Source: Sipunculus nudus (taxonomy: Eukaryota > Annelida > Sipuncula > Golfingiida > Sipunculidae). Taken from it: 64,000 nucleotides of DNA. The stretch is from assembly GCA_026874595.1 (NCBI GenBank), contig CM049315.1, positions 76,860,901 to 76,924,900 on the forward strand, written 5' to 3'. Both the position numbers and the translations under genes were made by a program. Position 1 is the stretch's first letter. Every line of letters begins with the position of its first letter. Below, piece by piece: positions 12,535 through 24,659 of this stretch. The notes below the pieces were generated by a model. It had not been told where the DNA came from. It saw nothing but the letters and a program-made list of their open reading frames with translations, and made no database searches.

Positions 12535-13260
12535 GACATTGGCCTTGACCTTGATGCATGGTTTGTACCTTTACTGACCCCAGGAGGAACACTGAATCAA
12601 TGAGCATTCAGATGTTAGCTTGAAGTTGTCACAATTAAATGTCACTTTGTTGCAAATACATACCGCATCATGGACAGTACTGGTGTTTTTCAATAAAACC
12701 TGACCTTGACCTTGATGCATGATATGAATCTTTCCTGGCCTTTAAACTATCACCAAAAGATTTAGCAATCTAAATTTAGATGGAAATGACCCTTTGAATG
12801 AGCTTCTATTTTACGTTTCTGCAAAACACATGCTATATCATGACGGTTATTACTTTTTTCTTCAAAGTTTGACTCTGACCTTGACCTTTATGCATGGTAT
12901 GTACCTTTTATGACCTTAGAGGTACCGTACCACCAAATGCATGGGCAATCCACAGTTAGTTAGAATTGACAACTTAAAATGCATTTCGATATGTCATTTT
13001 CATGCAAAAACCATGCCATCTCATGGCGATTGTTGCTTTTTCTCTTCCAAGTTTTACCTTGACCTTACAGCATGATATATATCATTTTGACCTCGGACGT
13101 ATCAACAAAAGAATGGACAGCCTAATGTCGAATGGAAATAATACTTGAGATATGTTTCTATAACATTTGGTTGAAACAAATGCCATATCATAGCGATTTT
13201 GGCTTTTTATCTGTAAAATTTGACATTGACCTTGACCTGATACCGGAAGTGTACCATTTA
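12535..13260 (-). repeat. Tandem modules with AGGTCA pairs, right arm
   Basis: About five modules are inverted relative to the left arm. TGACCTTGACCT is intact at 12,701-12,712, 12,876-12,887 and 13,227-13,238, and near-intact at about 12,541 and 13,055. Confidence 0.75.
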
Positions 13261-13585
13261 TGACCCCAGAAGTGTCACCAAATGAACGGGCATCCTAATG
13301 GTAGATGGAAATGACACCTTAAATGTGTTTCTATGTCATTTAGTTATGGAATTATGGTCACTTAAATATTTCACCCCTTATAATGGCGGCCATCTTGGAT
13401 TTGGGGTGAAAATGACACTTTGCCATGGGTAGAATCGGGTGGGGTTTTATTTGTGCACTAAGACAACATCAGTGAATCCATTTCAGGTGAGAAACCTTAG
13501 ATAACATTTTTGTCCAACCTCATTTGATAAAAACCGTTCATTGACTAGACTATAACCCTCTACAAATGTTCAACAAAACATTTTT

Positions 13586-14256
13586 CGCCTGTCACGCTTT
13601 TTTCAGGAGGCGACCTGTAATCCCCACTGAACCCCATTTCCATTGTTCTATTATATCGCTTGTAAAGAAATTTTACTCTGTCAAAAGGAAGTCAAGATTT
13701 TAAATTCAAGCGCGGAACACATATTCACATGAATCTTTAATAGGGAGCACTTTTCCGTTGAGTGGACACAAAGAGCTGAGACCCTTTACACGATCACTGT
13801 TTATACGTTTACAAGTATGTTGATTTTTATACATTCAGAAGTATCTTTCCATGATAACCATGGTTATAATAGTTCGGCCGATTTATGGGGGTTGTGTGAA
13901 AAAGATTTTTTCAAAAGGAAGCCCCGGTGGGGGGGGGGGGGGGGGGGGAGGGGGGAGGGAATTGCGCGCACTTCTAATGGTCCTCAGTCTCTTGGGGACT
14001 TTGAAACCCCCGCCAGCTCCACTAATCAGTCGTTTGTTCATACGTGCACGTTTCATGCAAAACGTTGTCATGGTTCAGAAACACGGTTCACCAGGCGAGT
14101 GGCAGAACAACTGCATACGAATGGGCGGCTTCTACTCGGGGACAAAGGAATAGCCCCTTATAATTATTCCTTTGTGGAACTGTGATTATGGCACTTAAGA
14201 AGGAAACATATTATGGTGATTCCGATTACCTCCAGAAATGTAATGGATTACTAATG
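13586..14256 (+). repeat. Flanking direct repeat, right copy
   Basis: Same-orientation partner of 8,172-9,175, beginning near CCTGTCACGC and ending near ATTACCTCCAGAAATG. It contains one G-rich run (13,930-13,965). The long poly-glycine and poly-proline frames here come from the homopolymer. Confidence 0.65.
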
Positions 14257-15560
14257 CAGTTTTACTTTACCCCTCTAAATCTGTATATTACATTTTGCGT
14301 TCATTTACTGAAAGACAATGATACGAACCATGGCTGAAGTGGTTTCTTGGCTAAATGCTTTCATCGAAAAATGTCAACCTGCTTTCTTTTATCTGAGAGA
14401 GTTGTCAATTTTGCATCAGACCTGATTATTCCATGACAATTTACAGTACTTAAATCAAAAATTTTATACTAATTGAATATATTTTTCTGGGCCAATTTTT
14501 TCACATTGGCAGCTATATGTTTCGCGTAAAAGAGCTTCACCGACATATGCATGTGTATACAAATAACACATGTGTCTGTTAACATGCCTTAGACTATACC
14601 CTCAACTGACTACACTGAATAAACATCGTGTTTCACGATGTCGGCTGAGCTTCAACTAATACAAAGCATCTTTCATATAATTTCACGGTAGAATGCTTCT
14701 TTATACCATCGTTATATCTACTATACTTCCAAAGCAATGAAGCTGTCGGACCTATGTTGCTTATCGGAAAAAAACTTCTCACTTAAAAATTCGTACACCC
14801 TATATATGCCTCACGTCTCTTTCCAAAATTATTGTTTGTGTGATTTCTGGAATAGAATAATTTTCTTTTTGAGGGTGATCCTGGAAAATTCTGGCAGAAG
14901 TAATCTTTTTATCATATGATTGAAACACATGACAAAGTTCCTGCAAAAACCTTAGAATTTAAATATGCGTTGTTTAGTTCCTATCGGCTCATTACAAAAA
15001 TATTCATCAGATAGAGCCGTGGATTTTCCACGGGAGCAGCTAGTTATAACTATAATACACAAATACATGATTTATTTTTCAATTTCTTAAATGTATATGG
15101 GATCAATAAAAATTCGATTAAAGTAAACATGTAAAAAAGAACGTGTACCAGGCGTGTGTGGCAACCCCCCCCCCCCCCCCCTCCTCCGGGGGGTAGTCGG
15201 CCGAGTCTTTATGGTAACAGTTTATTCTTTGCTTAGGCTGCTTCCCTCCCCTCTTTCTATCCCAATCGTCGCGTCCTCGACATAAATATACGTCATGTTA
15301 TTGGACACGGAAACCAGTGTAGTCTTTACAGTACTGAACTAGTTTTGAAAAAAAGTGGAATTCTTTGAAAAGAATTGCTTTTTGAGAAAGGAAAAATTAT
15401 CCCCCCTCCGGTGTACTGTGGCTGATCTCGAAGAATGTTTACTAGACTTGAGGTCTCTATCTTCACATTCATAGTGTTTAAATACACTTTTGCTCAAAGA
15501 AAATTCACTTTTCATGGTTCAGATATCATTTCTACCTTTGGGAAGCATTGAAAACACTGC
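14257..15560. other. Non-coding stretch
   Basis: No gene recognised. It holds a poly-C run at about 15,167-15,182. Confidence 0.55.
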
Positions 15561-16200
15561 AAGAAAAGTGTTATTTTTGGGTGGGTATTTTATTCAGGGG
15601 GATTCAAAATGAGTGACTAAATCATTGCATAATAAATTGAATATGTGGTTAATTTATGCCTGCCATGCATGCACTATACGTAGGCCTATTAGCTGTGATA
15701 ACTGAATCTAATACCAAGCATAGACATATCATTAAAATATGAATTTTAATACAAAAAAAAAACTGGACAGTTTGTCATTAAAGGATAACAGAGATTTAAA
15801 AAAAAAAGAAAACATGAACACTCATGCTAAGATATTACATTTTTAATACATGAAAGATAAAAAAATATTAATATCTGTGAGAATCAAAAAATTTCCCTGC
15901 AAAGTGTTATTTTTGAGGGGTTGTTTTGTTACGGGGGTTTAAAAAAAAATGACTGACTAAATCATAGCATAATAATTTGAATATGTGATTAGTTTATGGC
16001 TGCCCGGCTGTTTACATATAAGTTGTTATTACTGAATATAATATTAGGCATAGGCCTATCATTAAAACATTATTTTGAATAAATAAAAAAATACTGGACA
16101 GTTTGTCATTTAAGGATAATAGTTTTTTAAAGAAAAAATGAACACTCATGCCAGCATATTGCATTTTTTTAATACATAAAACAATATAAATATTATTGTT
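15561..16200. repeat. Tandem duplication of a 336-bp unit
   Basis: Blocks AAAGTGTTATTTTTG, GACTAAATCATNGCATAATAA, CTGGACAGTTTGTCATT and ATGAACACTCATGC appear in the same order near 15,565 and again near 15,901. Confidence 0.85.
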
Positions 16201-16444
16201 TTGAGTAACTTTCATATTTTACAAAAAAAAAACGGCTGTTTAAGTTAATAGAACAGACGTTAATGGATTTAAACCAAGTGACATAATGGCCCTGGTTGTG
16301 ATTGCATGCCATGCTCACTCGTTTTCAACTTCAACAACAATTTGACACCTGATTGAACAGTGCGCCAAAAAAAGAGAAAACAACTTGTGCTTAATTATCT
16401 TAACCGGTGAAAAGTTTACATTTTCATTCAGCCAGCGGCCAGCT

Positions 16445-16805
16445 CGGGGGAAATCCATTGAGCCAGGAATCACGTCAACTTATACGCAACTAGCAAATGT
16501 ATACATGACAATTGACGGTGTCGCAGCTGGAATAAAAGTGCTGGAATTCACGATTAGTGTGGTGAACTATTATTTTCGGAAGACTACTCTTGTATATAAA
16601 GATGTTTTCAACAAACAGGCGCGCGATCGTGCTTGTGAAGCGGATAATTCTCCGGAATTCGGACTTGTGAAAAAAGTTATCTTGCACCGCTATGCGTTGG
16701 AGTTCATTACCTTGTTCTTTTATTACTGATATATCGCCCATACTCAGTATGTTGACAGTTTCTAGGCCATTTTAGTGCTGGAAACGAGTGCCTGTGATAT
16801 AGACC
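16445..16805 (-). repeat. Outer inverted repeat, right arm
   Basis: Inverted partner of 7,515-7,865. On the minus strand it keeps an open frame of about 83 codons starting MGDISVIKEQGNELQR. The other arm has a stop and a frameshift in the corresponding frame. No domain is recognised. Confidence 0.7.
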
Positions 16806-17031
16806 TACCTTAAAGCAGGACCGTGAGGGTCGGTGTTGTTCTCAAAGTGGTGAGTGGGGACAGGCCAGGACCCCACTAAAATTGATGTCGGCAAGATGTT
16901 CCCAGTCTCTGTCAATACACTAACACTTACGGATATTGTTCATAATACATTTCAGTTGTGAAAAAAAAAATAGTTATCTGATGATAGGAACATTTTAATA
17001 TGTTTTGCTGTTATAATCAGCTTTGTAAATG

Positions 17032-17036
<5 letters not shown>

Positions 17037-17069
<33 letters not shown>
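17037..17069. repeat. (TA)n microsatellite
   Basis: A run of TA dinucleotides, with further TA words to about 17,120. Confidence 0.95.
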
Positions 17070-17072
<3 letters not shown>

Positions 17073-17119
17073 TAAAGTTTACCTGTACATAATATATATA
17101 TGTTGCCGTTATATATATA

Positions 17120-17960
17120 GTTCAGGGAGTCTGCCTTCACAGCAGTGCTGCCACCTGTAGCTAATTTATCTTATTAATTATAGGCAATCAGTGCTGCCAC
17201 CTACCAGTTATTAATTAATTAAGTTTAACCCTTAAAAAGCCTGTGTCAGTTATCCATTGGTCAAACTTGGTCAAGTGACATGGCAACTGTGCTGACCAGG
17301 CTACTTGGCAACTCTGTGTATTTTCCATTCTGTCTGTGATTCTCTGATAGAGAAGGCTATGATAACAGCTCGTTGCAGTTTTAAGACAGATTCCTGGCAC
17401 AGTGTAAGTTATTTCATTTAATTTATTTTACTTCATTTATCTCTCAAATATTCATTAGTTTACTCTTGAAGTGTCTCTTTCCATTAATGATATTGTAACA
17501 ATTGTCTGTTTAAAAATTACTATAGCCTAAAAGGTTTATTGTTATAATGGGTCAAAACCATGTGCCTTCATGTAAGACTTGAAGGAACGTTACTGTTATA
17601 TTTAGTTGGAGAGAACAGGATGTAAACCTTTACACGCATTGCGAAATGTATTAATGTGCGCGCATCGTTATACACATTTATTTATTTGTGTCATTATTTT
17701 TGCATTTTGTGTTTCTTGGCGTGTGTGTCATTCCTACGTATCACAAATAGTTATGCAGACAAGCGTTTATGCCCCCGCCAGGAAAGTATGGGGTTCATGC
17801 CTTTTCGACCTCGTGGTTGTGTGTGTGTGTGTGTGTGTTATATAGCTTTCGTATAGTACACATTTTCAGGAAGACGTATTCTCGCTTAAAATATGGTTAT
17901 GTTATATATTAGCCCCCGGAGAGCATACACCTCTATCAACGCCTTGAACCTCATCACGGT
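17120..17960. other. Non-coding stretch
   Basis: No gene recognised. GTGCTGCCACCT occurs twice (about 17,142 and 17,192), and a (GT)n run lies at 17,818-17,838. Confidence 0.5.
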
Positions 17961-17984
17961 CTGCCTTATTACGTCATCACGGTG

Positions 17985-18155
17985 ATGTCAACGTCCATTT
18001 TGATCACTATGACCTTGAAATCTCCTTGGCTGAGGTTTGAACTCACGACCTCCCGGCTTTGAGCCCTTTGCTCTAAACCTGAGCCACAGAAGCCGGTCTC
18101 CCATTTGTGTGGTTGTTAGTGTGTAATATATGCCTTGTTGTAATAATAAAAAAAA
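17985..18155 (-). mobile_element. tRNA-like SINE-related repeat, copy 1
   Basis: On the minus strand an A-box-like TGGCTCAGGTTTAGAGC (18,070-18,086) precedes a B-box-like GAGTTCAAACCTC (18,032-18,044) at tRNA spacing. The plus-strand side continues GAAGCCGGTCT..GTTGTAATAATAAAA, which is also shared with the copy at 23.8 kb. The A-rich tail therefore lies on the plus strand, so the tRNA-like part is antisense to the tail. Confidence 0.5.
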
Positions 18156-18199
18156 ACACTTATGGTTCCACCACTAATATAATAACCCAACATCATAAA

Positions 18200-18270
18200 A
18201 CTACCTCGTTTTATGCCGACAATGCACTTTGGAATGACTTGCCCCTCAATATTAAATGTACCGTCAACTG
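18200..18270 (+). pseudogene. LINE ORF2 C-terminal relic
   Basis: One plus frame reads KTTSFYADNALWNDLPLNIK before a stop. It resembles the ALWNxLPxxI motif near the C-terminus of many non-LTR retrotransposon polyproteins. The frame is broken soon after, and no reverse transcriptase core is present upstream. Identification rests on one short motif. Confidence 0.45.
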
Positions 18271-18489
18271 AAAATATCCTACAAAGTTATCGCGTTCTTA
18301 TTCCCTTAATCGCCCCGGGCTATCTTAGATGTTTTTTATTATGGATGACGGTAACTAATCTCTCTGTTACTTTGCTTGTTAGTCCCTTATCGCTTTCACT
18401 TCATCGGCACAACCAGATTATTTTAAATGTACAAGACTTAACCAGAGATTTTCAATCAATTTAATCTATTAATCATGTTAAATACATTG

Positions 18490-20200
18490 GAAGTATTGCT
18501 TATTTACTCTGGAAATTTAGAATTTAAATCATTGTTGAAAATGAATATATTTTTTTAAAAGTTTAGTTCTCAGTTTTCATTTTCACATTCACAATTTTCG
18601 AATAAACGGTGTTCGAATAAATGATGCTCTGCTGTATTATATAGTAATTGTATTTGTATAACAGAAGTATTCTCATGGTATTAGCTACCCTGAAAAATGT
18701 TTTAATAAATAAATAAATAATGTCATCTGCCTAAAAACCGCTGACCTTTATGACAAAGGCACTCAAGGCATTCCTTGAGCCGCAGCAATGAAGAATGATT
18801 TGAGAAAAACACCAGCAAATAGCAGCTCTGATTATCAAACCGTCATACTTATAAGATCCTGCTATAATAAGATATATCATCTCGATTGTACGGAACACAC
18901 TCTACAAAGGTTACAAAAATAAATAAATACATATCCAGAGATAATTTGGATAAGAAAAGTGAAGTGGGGTAAAATGCTTGCCTCCCTTTCCGTTGTTAGA
19001 CTGACTAATATATACATATTAGAAAATTTCAATGTCTTTCTGAATGAAATAACTCTATGTGTATAAAGCAAAATAATCACTTTCTGAAGGATGGTGTGTT
19101 TTTATAAATTATACAATTGAGAAAACGAAGCCATTATCTCTTATCTTAATTTATTAGGTTTTCAATATAAGACATGCCCCGGACGTGTAGAGTTTTATAC
19201 CGGATGCAGGAAGCTTAAAATGTCAGAGAACTACGTACGGAGCTCGCTTTGTACAATAACATACGGATCAATATTTTATACATTGACAAAGAACAGGAAA
19301 AGGTCACGTACCCCATGATAATAGTCATGAAAATAATGCTTAATATTTCAGAGTAATGATGCGTTTCTTATTGAACATTCACCCACACAGGTAAAAATCA
19401 TCAAGTCAAAACCGCTTATAACATGAAAAAAAAGGACAAATTCAATAAGGCTTGTGAAAATTAAAGGTCTGACCTCAAATAAGTAGAATTGATATGCCGA
19501 ATGGAATAATTGAGATTACTGACATGTAACCGTTTGAATGTAATATAATGTTTCATTTCAGGAAACTTTGACATTAAGGTTGTACACGTATGCTTATAAA
19601 GCCAAGTTTTGTTTCAAATATTCCCCACAATGTAATACATACTGCATTCTATATGCAAGATTCAAAGGCATTTTTGTCGTAATGCCCTACGTTTTGGAAA
19701 TACTGTTTCAACGACTCCAAGAACTCTTTACAAAGCTGAAAAATACAGATGTGATGGTTTAAAGGGGCCAACAATAGATATTTATTCCAATATCTGATCT
19801 CGGTTCTGAAGATAATCCATAAAAAAGTTATAAAAATAAGCCAGAAAACGCTGATCCAACCCGCATATAGGCTGTGGGTTTTGTTTATGTCCACGTGTTT
19901 ATAACATGAAATGATACAAACACTTTCAACTAGGACATCTGGCGGCAATTCAGACGAACCAAAATTTTCCAAATGGCGTTTTACAACTAGTTCCCTTTCA
20001 GTCCCCACACACGTGCGACCTTCCCTCTCAGGTTACATGTTTTTTTTCTGTATCTGAACATTGGCGTATTCACTAGTAGTTTGTAATTAACAAGATGATA
20101 CATCTGCCATACAGGCGTTACCAGAAATTTTCTTAAACAAATAACCCGGAGTTCATTAATTTGTACGTATAACTCATTTAAATTACACAGACAGAACAGG
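18490..20200. other. Non-coding stretch
   Basis: No gene or repeat class recognised; only a short ATAAATAAATAA run near 18,705 and random open frames. Confidence 0.5.
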
Positions 20201-20975
20201 TGAATAACTTACCCGAAATTCTTACTTTAATTATATGTTAGGAATGAACCTATAAATTGACTTGAAATTCGGTAAGTTTATTGATTATGGATAGCTTTTT
20301 CAAAAGTCCAAGACTGTAGGTGACATATTTCTATTTATTTTTACATATTTAAACGGTGTTTTGTATTCGAAAATTAAATTACGGCTGACCGGCTGTTCAC
20401 AATGAACTCATCTGAACAGACATAGAAATTTCGAACTTGTCATTGTTAGAGGTCCTGGTAAATTTTGCTTGGAAATTTGAAATCAGATCAGGGTGACTTA
20501 TAAACTGCAATCTTTGCATGTATCTTATGTGCGCTGAGCAGACTACGGGTTATTGTCTTGAATTCTTACAGCTAAAATTACATGGATTGTTATGAAATTT
20601 GGTATGTTTTTTTAATCATGAATAGCCGTGTCAGCTATATAAGATTGGTGGAGCCATCTTCATTTATTTATTTTTACGCATTTATATTCTATTTTCAAAT
20701 TCAAAATAAAACTGGCCAAACAAAAAATTCTTTACATTTTAATGCAGAAATAGAAAGAAATGTCTCTATAAAAGCATTAATAGTAGAAGAAAATATGTCC
20801 TTCACAGTTACTGAAGACACCATTGCAAAAGAGTGACTAACAGCGGTTTAAGGCCTTGGATTCATGATTACTATATAAGATATGGTTAAAATAAATGTAC
20901 ATATTGAATTGCAGTCCATGATGTCATGGTCATGCTTGGCAGCTGTGCGTCATGACCAATAGGTCATTTCTGTAA
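20200..20975 (+). repeat. Degenerate dispersed repeat related to the 21.4-kb element
   Basis: Two degenerate units share GAAATT(C/T)GGTA, ATGATTATGGATAG-like and TTTATTTATTTTTAC sequences (about 20,270 and 20,590). The end, near CAGCTGTGCGTCATGACC (20,940-20,957), resembles the terminus at 22,530. Confidence 0.4.
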
Positions 20976-21384
20976 GGGATGGGTCCAAGAAGCGGCGTCA
21001 ATTTATCTGCATGGGTGGAGGGATTGCCTCGCAGGCGTAGGAGGTTAATCAAAGTTGGAAAACTTTTTTTGTAAACATATATATAGTATTTTTTTATGAT
21101 ATTTTGAAGATTTTAGAATAAAATTTACTGAAAGACATTGTTTATAACTGTTTTTTATATGTGCTATATTTCTTACTATTGCTGAGTGGAAATCGCTAGT
21201 GGTGTAAAAATATGCACTTATGAGGAAAATGAAATATAAACTCGGATAAACACGGACATGCACTAGTTTAACATTCCACAGAGCTATTATGGATATTCCT
21301 TTCATACCTTTAGTACGCTGGTATGCTGCTCGATTAATACCATCAGGGTCTCTTATGAAACTTGAGCACTTGGTCAAGATCTTT

Positions 21385-22565
21385 TCAAATTTTTGTAATT
21401 TAGAGTGGCCTTATTTATGTGCTGTTTGGCAATAATAGCTCAGCTGACTGTAAGTCATCTGAGCTTGAGCAATCACTCTTTTGTCGTCGTCCGTCCGGTC
21501 GTCCGGCCGTCCGGCCATCTGTCCGTTAACCGGGCACAAATCGTAACAACTGGACCTAGAATCTTCTTACTTGACATCCAGAGAGGTCCTTGAAAAATCT
21601 CCTTAAAACCTGAAATTAGGTCTCTGTTACCCATATTCTTCGAACTATGGGGCTCCGAAGTACCCCTCCCCCCCCCCCCAGAATAATGGAAAATTTTACA
21701 CAAAAGCTCAAGTATCTGAAAAAATAATGCATTGATCACCATGATTTTTTGCATGGAAATTGATCATGGAGTGTTTCATCAGTTTCTCCAGACTAGTGGC
21801 GATACCTGTATTTTTTTCTCTCTTTTTTGAGACCTTTAAAGATACGGTTATCTGTTAACAGGGTATAAATTGTAACTGCTGGACCTAAAATCTTCCATCT
21901 TAACATCCATTGATCACCATAATTATTTGCATGGATATTGATCAAGGAGTGTTTCATCAGTTTCTACTCACTGCTGGTGCCACCTGTATTTTTTTTATTT
22001 GTTACCAAATTTTCCCCCTTTTTTAGACCGTTAAAGATGCGGTCATCTGTTAACTGGGCACAAATCATATTGACTAGACCTATAATCTTTCAATTAGACA
22101 TCCTGGAAGGTCCATGAAAAGTCTCCAAGGAAACCTGAAATTAGGTCTCTGTTACCCTTATCAATTTAGCTATTGCGCTCAAATGTGCCCTCAAACAATT
22201 AAAAGTTTAAAACAAAAGCAGGGCACAAATCATAACCATTGGACCTAAAATCTTCTAATTTGAAATCCAGGGAGGTCTCCTTGCAAAATTGAAATTATAG
22301 GTGTCTATAACTCATATTTTTCAATTTGCGGCATGTTTGAGCAACCCAGAAATAATGCAAAATACACAAAAATTGCGAGATTCCTCAGGAATGGGTGAAC
22401 AGAATTTCCTAAATTTGGTGTGCTTATGCGTCTTAATGAACTTAGGCTAACTTACATGAATGATGGTGCCACCTCCATTATCTTAATTAGTTTCCTATGC
22501 AAGGACATATTGTCAACATGTCAGTTGGCTGAGCGTCATGACCCATGGGTCACTTGTTTATGGCT
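21385..22565 (+). mobile_element. Non-autonomous repeat ending GCTGAGCGTCATGACCCATG
   Basis: The left part has GTCCGTCCGGTCGTCCGGCC (from about 21,489). The interior has four degenerate copies of GGGCACAAATC..TGGACCTAAAATCTTC (about 21,530, 21,862, 22,057 and 22,220), and GAAATTAGGTCTCTGTTACC occurs twice. The right end GCTGAGCGTCATGACCCATG recurs inverted at about 61,169-61,195. Class unknown; no coding remnant seen. Confidence 0.55.
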
Positions 22566-23530
22566 CCTTTACTGTTTCAGTTTGATGTTGTTGTACACAT
22601 TCTAAAATAATATGAAACATACTGTGAATTACATTAATATGCAAAATACCTTTTACTAGGAAAAACTGCTTCAAGCTAGAATTTGGTTAAAATTTCAAGT
22701 CTGTTATATCTACGATATTGCACTGTGTATGAATAACATCGATTATTGTGTGTTGATCAATTACATATTCGTTTTCATATACATATATGTACTTGTATGA
22801 TACTCTTAAATCATACATGGGGAAATAAAGATTATCATCATCATCATCATCATGAATATTATACTCTAAATAGCAGAGAATGATTACATTGAACATCCCC
22901 TGCTTGATATAAAGTGGGAAGATCTATACCCCCCCCCCCCCCACCTGCCAGGTCCAATGCCAATCGACGACACTGACACGTAAACGCGGATGAATAAAAC
23001 CGTACGTTATGAATGACGTTGTAATATATTTAGCCTTCTGAATTGCAGGTGATTCAAACCCTGTTGCAACCCTTACAAGGGTGTGTGTAATTTTCAACAA
23101 AACGAATGGTCATGCTCTTGATGTGTCATTTATCTTATTTAACAGGTATTAATATACACGTGTGTAAATGTGAAAACATGCTTCAGCGGTTTGCCAAATA
23201 TGCATCGAGCAAGTTTATTATACTGAAAACAATATGGAAAAAACTGGTAATATACCAGAGCATGCCAGAAGTTTTTGAGCAGATCCCCCAATCAGCTGAA
23301 CAATTTTCTTACAACTCGATACTTAACTGTTAATACAAAAGTTACAAGAGTATATATGTATAGGAATTTTTAAGTAGGCTTGATAGACCAAATGATTAAA
23401 GGTCAGTCCAAGGAAATTTGATTTTTTACTCGATGATTTATTAGTACATAACACAAGTGCCACAGAAAAAGAAGGAAGCGCCGAACACTGCGAAAATAAT
23501 TATTAATTAATTATTAGTCCGGTAATTAAC
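22566..23530. other. Non-coding stretch
   Basis: No gene recognised. It holds a (ATC)n run near 22,835 and a poly-C run at about 22,930-22,942. Confidence 0.5.
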
Positions 23531-23539
23531 CAGGTTCGG

Positions 23540-23855
23540 TGACTACTGCACCTACGGGACCTGGGTGTTTAATCTTCCCCCTTGCTGGGTAAAACAACCG
23601 AGGTACCTCCGAAAGGCACGATCGTTTGGGAGTGAAACACAGTCGTTGGGCACGGCCTTCCCATTAAACCAGCAGAGCGCTCACACTTGGTTGGGACATA
23701 CCCTGAAAAAGCTCACCGACTCGGCTGAGAATCGATCTAACGACCACCTGGCTTTGAGTCCAGAACCCTACCCCTGAGCCTAAGAAGCCGGTCTTCAATT
23801 TGTGCGGTTGTATATGTGTATGTAAAATATGCTTTGTTGTAATAATAAAAGAAAA
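23540..23855 (-). mobile_element. tRNA-like SINE-related repeat, copy 2
   Basis: The minus strand has TAGGCTCAGGGGTAGGGTTC (A-box region) and a B-box-like sequence at 23,727-23,741. A body follows with GAGTCGGTGAGCTTTTTCAG and CCCAACCAAGTGTGAGCGCT, shared in part with 33.75 kb. The plus-strand tail GTTGTAATAATAAAA matches copy 1. Confidence 0.5.
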
Positions 23856-23929
23856 TAAACAGTTACAGGGAATTTAGAGCGAATATCTGATGTGCTAGCG
23901 AGGTTTCGCCATCTTGACTTTCTTGACTG

Positions 23930-24005
23930 AGGTTGTTAGGGGATCGAACTCTCGGCTTTCTGCACCGAAGTACAGCCACTAAACCAATGGGCTACGTGCG
24001 ATTCC
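23930..24005 (-). repeat. Second tRNA-like segment
   Basis: The minus strand reads TAGCCCATTGGTTTAGTGGC and then GAGAGTTCGATCCCC (23,939-23,953), placed like Pol III A and B boxes. It probably belongs to a different tRNA-derived repeat from its neighbour. It is not a complete tRNA cloverleaf by eye. Confidence 0.4.
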
Positions 24006-24253
24006 TCCCAGTTCACGAACCATGTAGAATCAATTCAACAATAGACCAACGCTCCACGGGCAGCTCTCCACACATTCAAAACACACTAACTGCTACAACG
24101 CGCACGACTTGTGTCAGATTGTTTTATATTAACTATTTTCCTCTTGTGCATTTTATATCTTTATAAAAATTGTATCTTTAAATTAATTAAATATGACGAA
24201 AAATAATTTTTCATTGCCCATAATGCAATTCATATATTTGTGTCATTTTCTAT

Positions 24254-24327
<74 letters not shown>
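24254..24327. repeat. (TA)n microsatellite
   Basis: Long TA run with a TG interruption. A second TA run lies at about 24,630-24,658. Confidence 0.95.
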
Positions 24328-24659
24328 CCAGAATTATTGTTTAATATATTATGATAAACCTTTTACTGTGCGTGTTATGATGGAAACAAGGTCGCTTTAG
24401 TATTAACATTTCCGTTACCGAGCAAAAGACGTTCCTACCCGTGAAGCGAAAGTCTGTTGGTCAAAACAGGCATGGCGTGCTATACTAAGTTTTTGTTTAT
24501 GGAATTTCTTATATTGGGTTGACAGGATAATGTTCAAGGTACACAGTCTGACAGTCATTTGCACAGCGCGTCCAGGGAGGCGTCAAAGATGATGATTCTG
24601 ATAACAAAACATTGTAATATGAAGTAGAGAAATATATATATATATATATATATATATAT

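Larger units (their letters stand above)
9196..13552. mobile_element. Foldback-like composite with long modular inverted arms
   Basis: The left arm (9,196 to about 11,200) and the right arm (about 12,090 to 13,552) are imperfect inverted copies. Outer matches include GGTTGGACAAAAATGTTATC, GTTTCTCACCTGAAAT and CCAAATCCAAGATGGC with CGCCATTATAAGGGGTGAA. Inner matches include GGTGCTGCTTGTTGTGTAAC. Each arm is built of degenerate modules of about 170-180 bp (about eight on the left, five on the right). The loop of about 0.9 kb has no recognisable protein. Long modular inverted ends resemble Foldback/TU elements; that class name is inference. Confidence 0.7.

Noticed and set aside
13851-14153. Poly-glycine and poly-proline open frames
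   Set aside because: They are driven by the G homopolymer inside a repeated non-coding segment.
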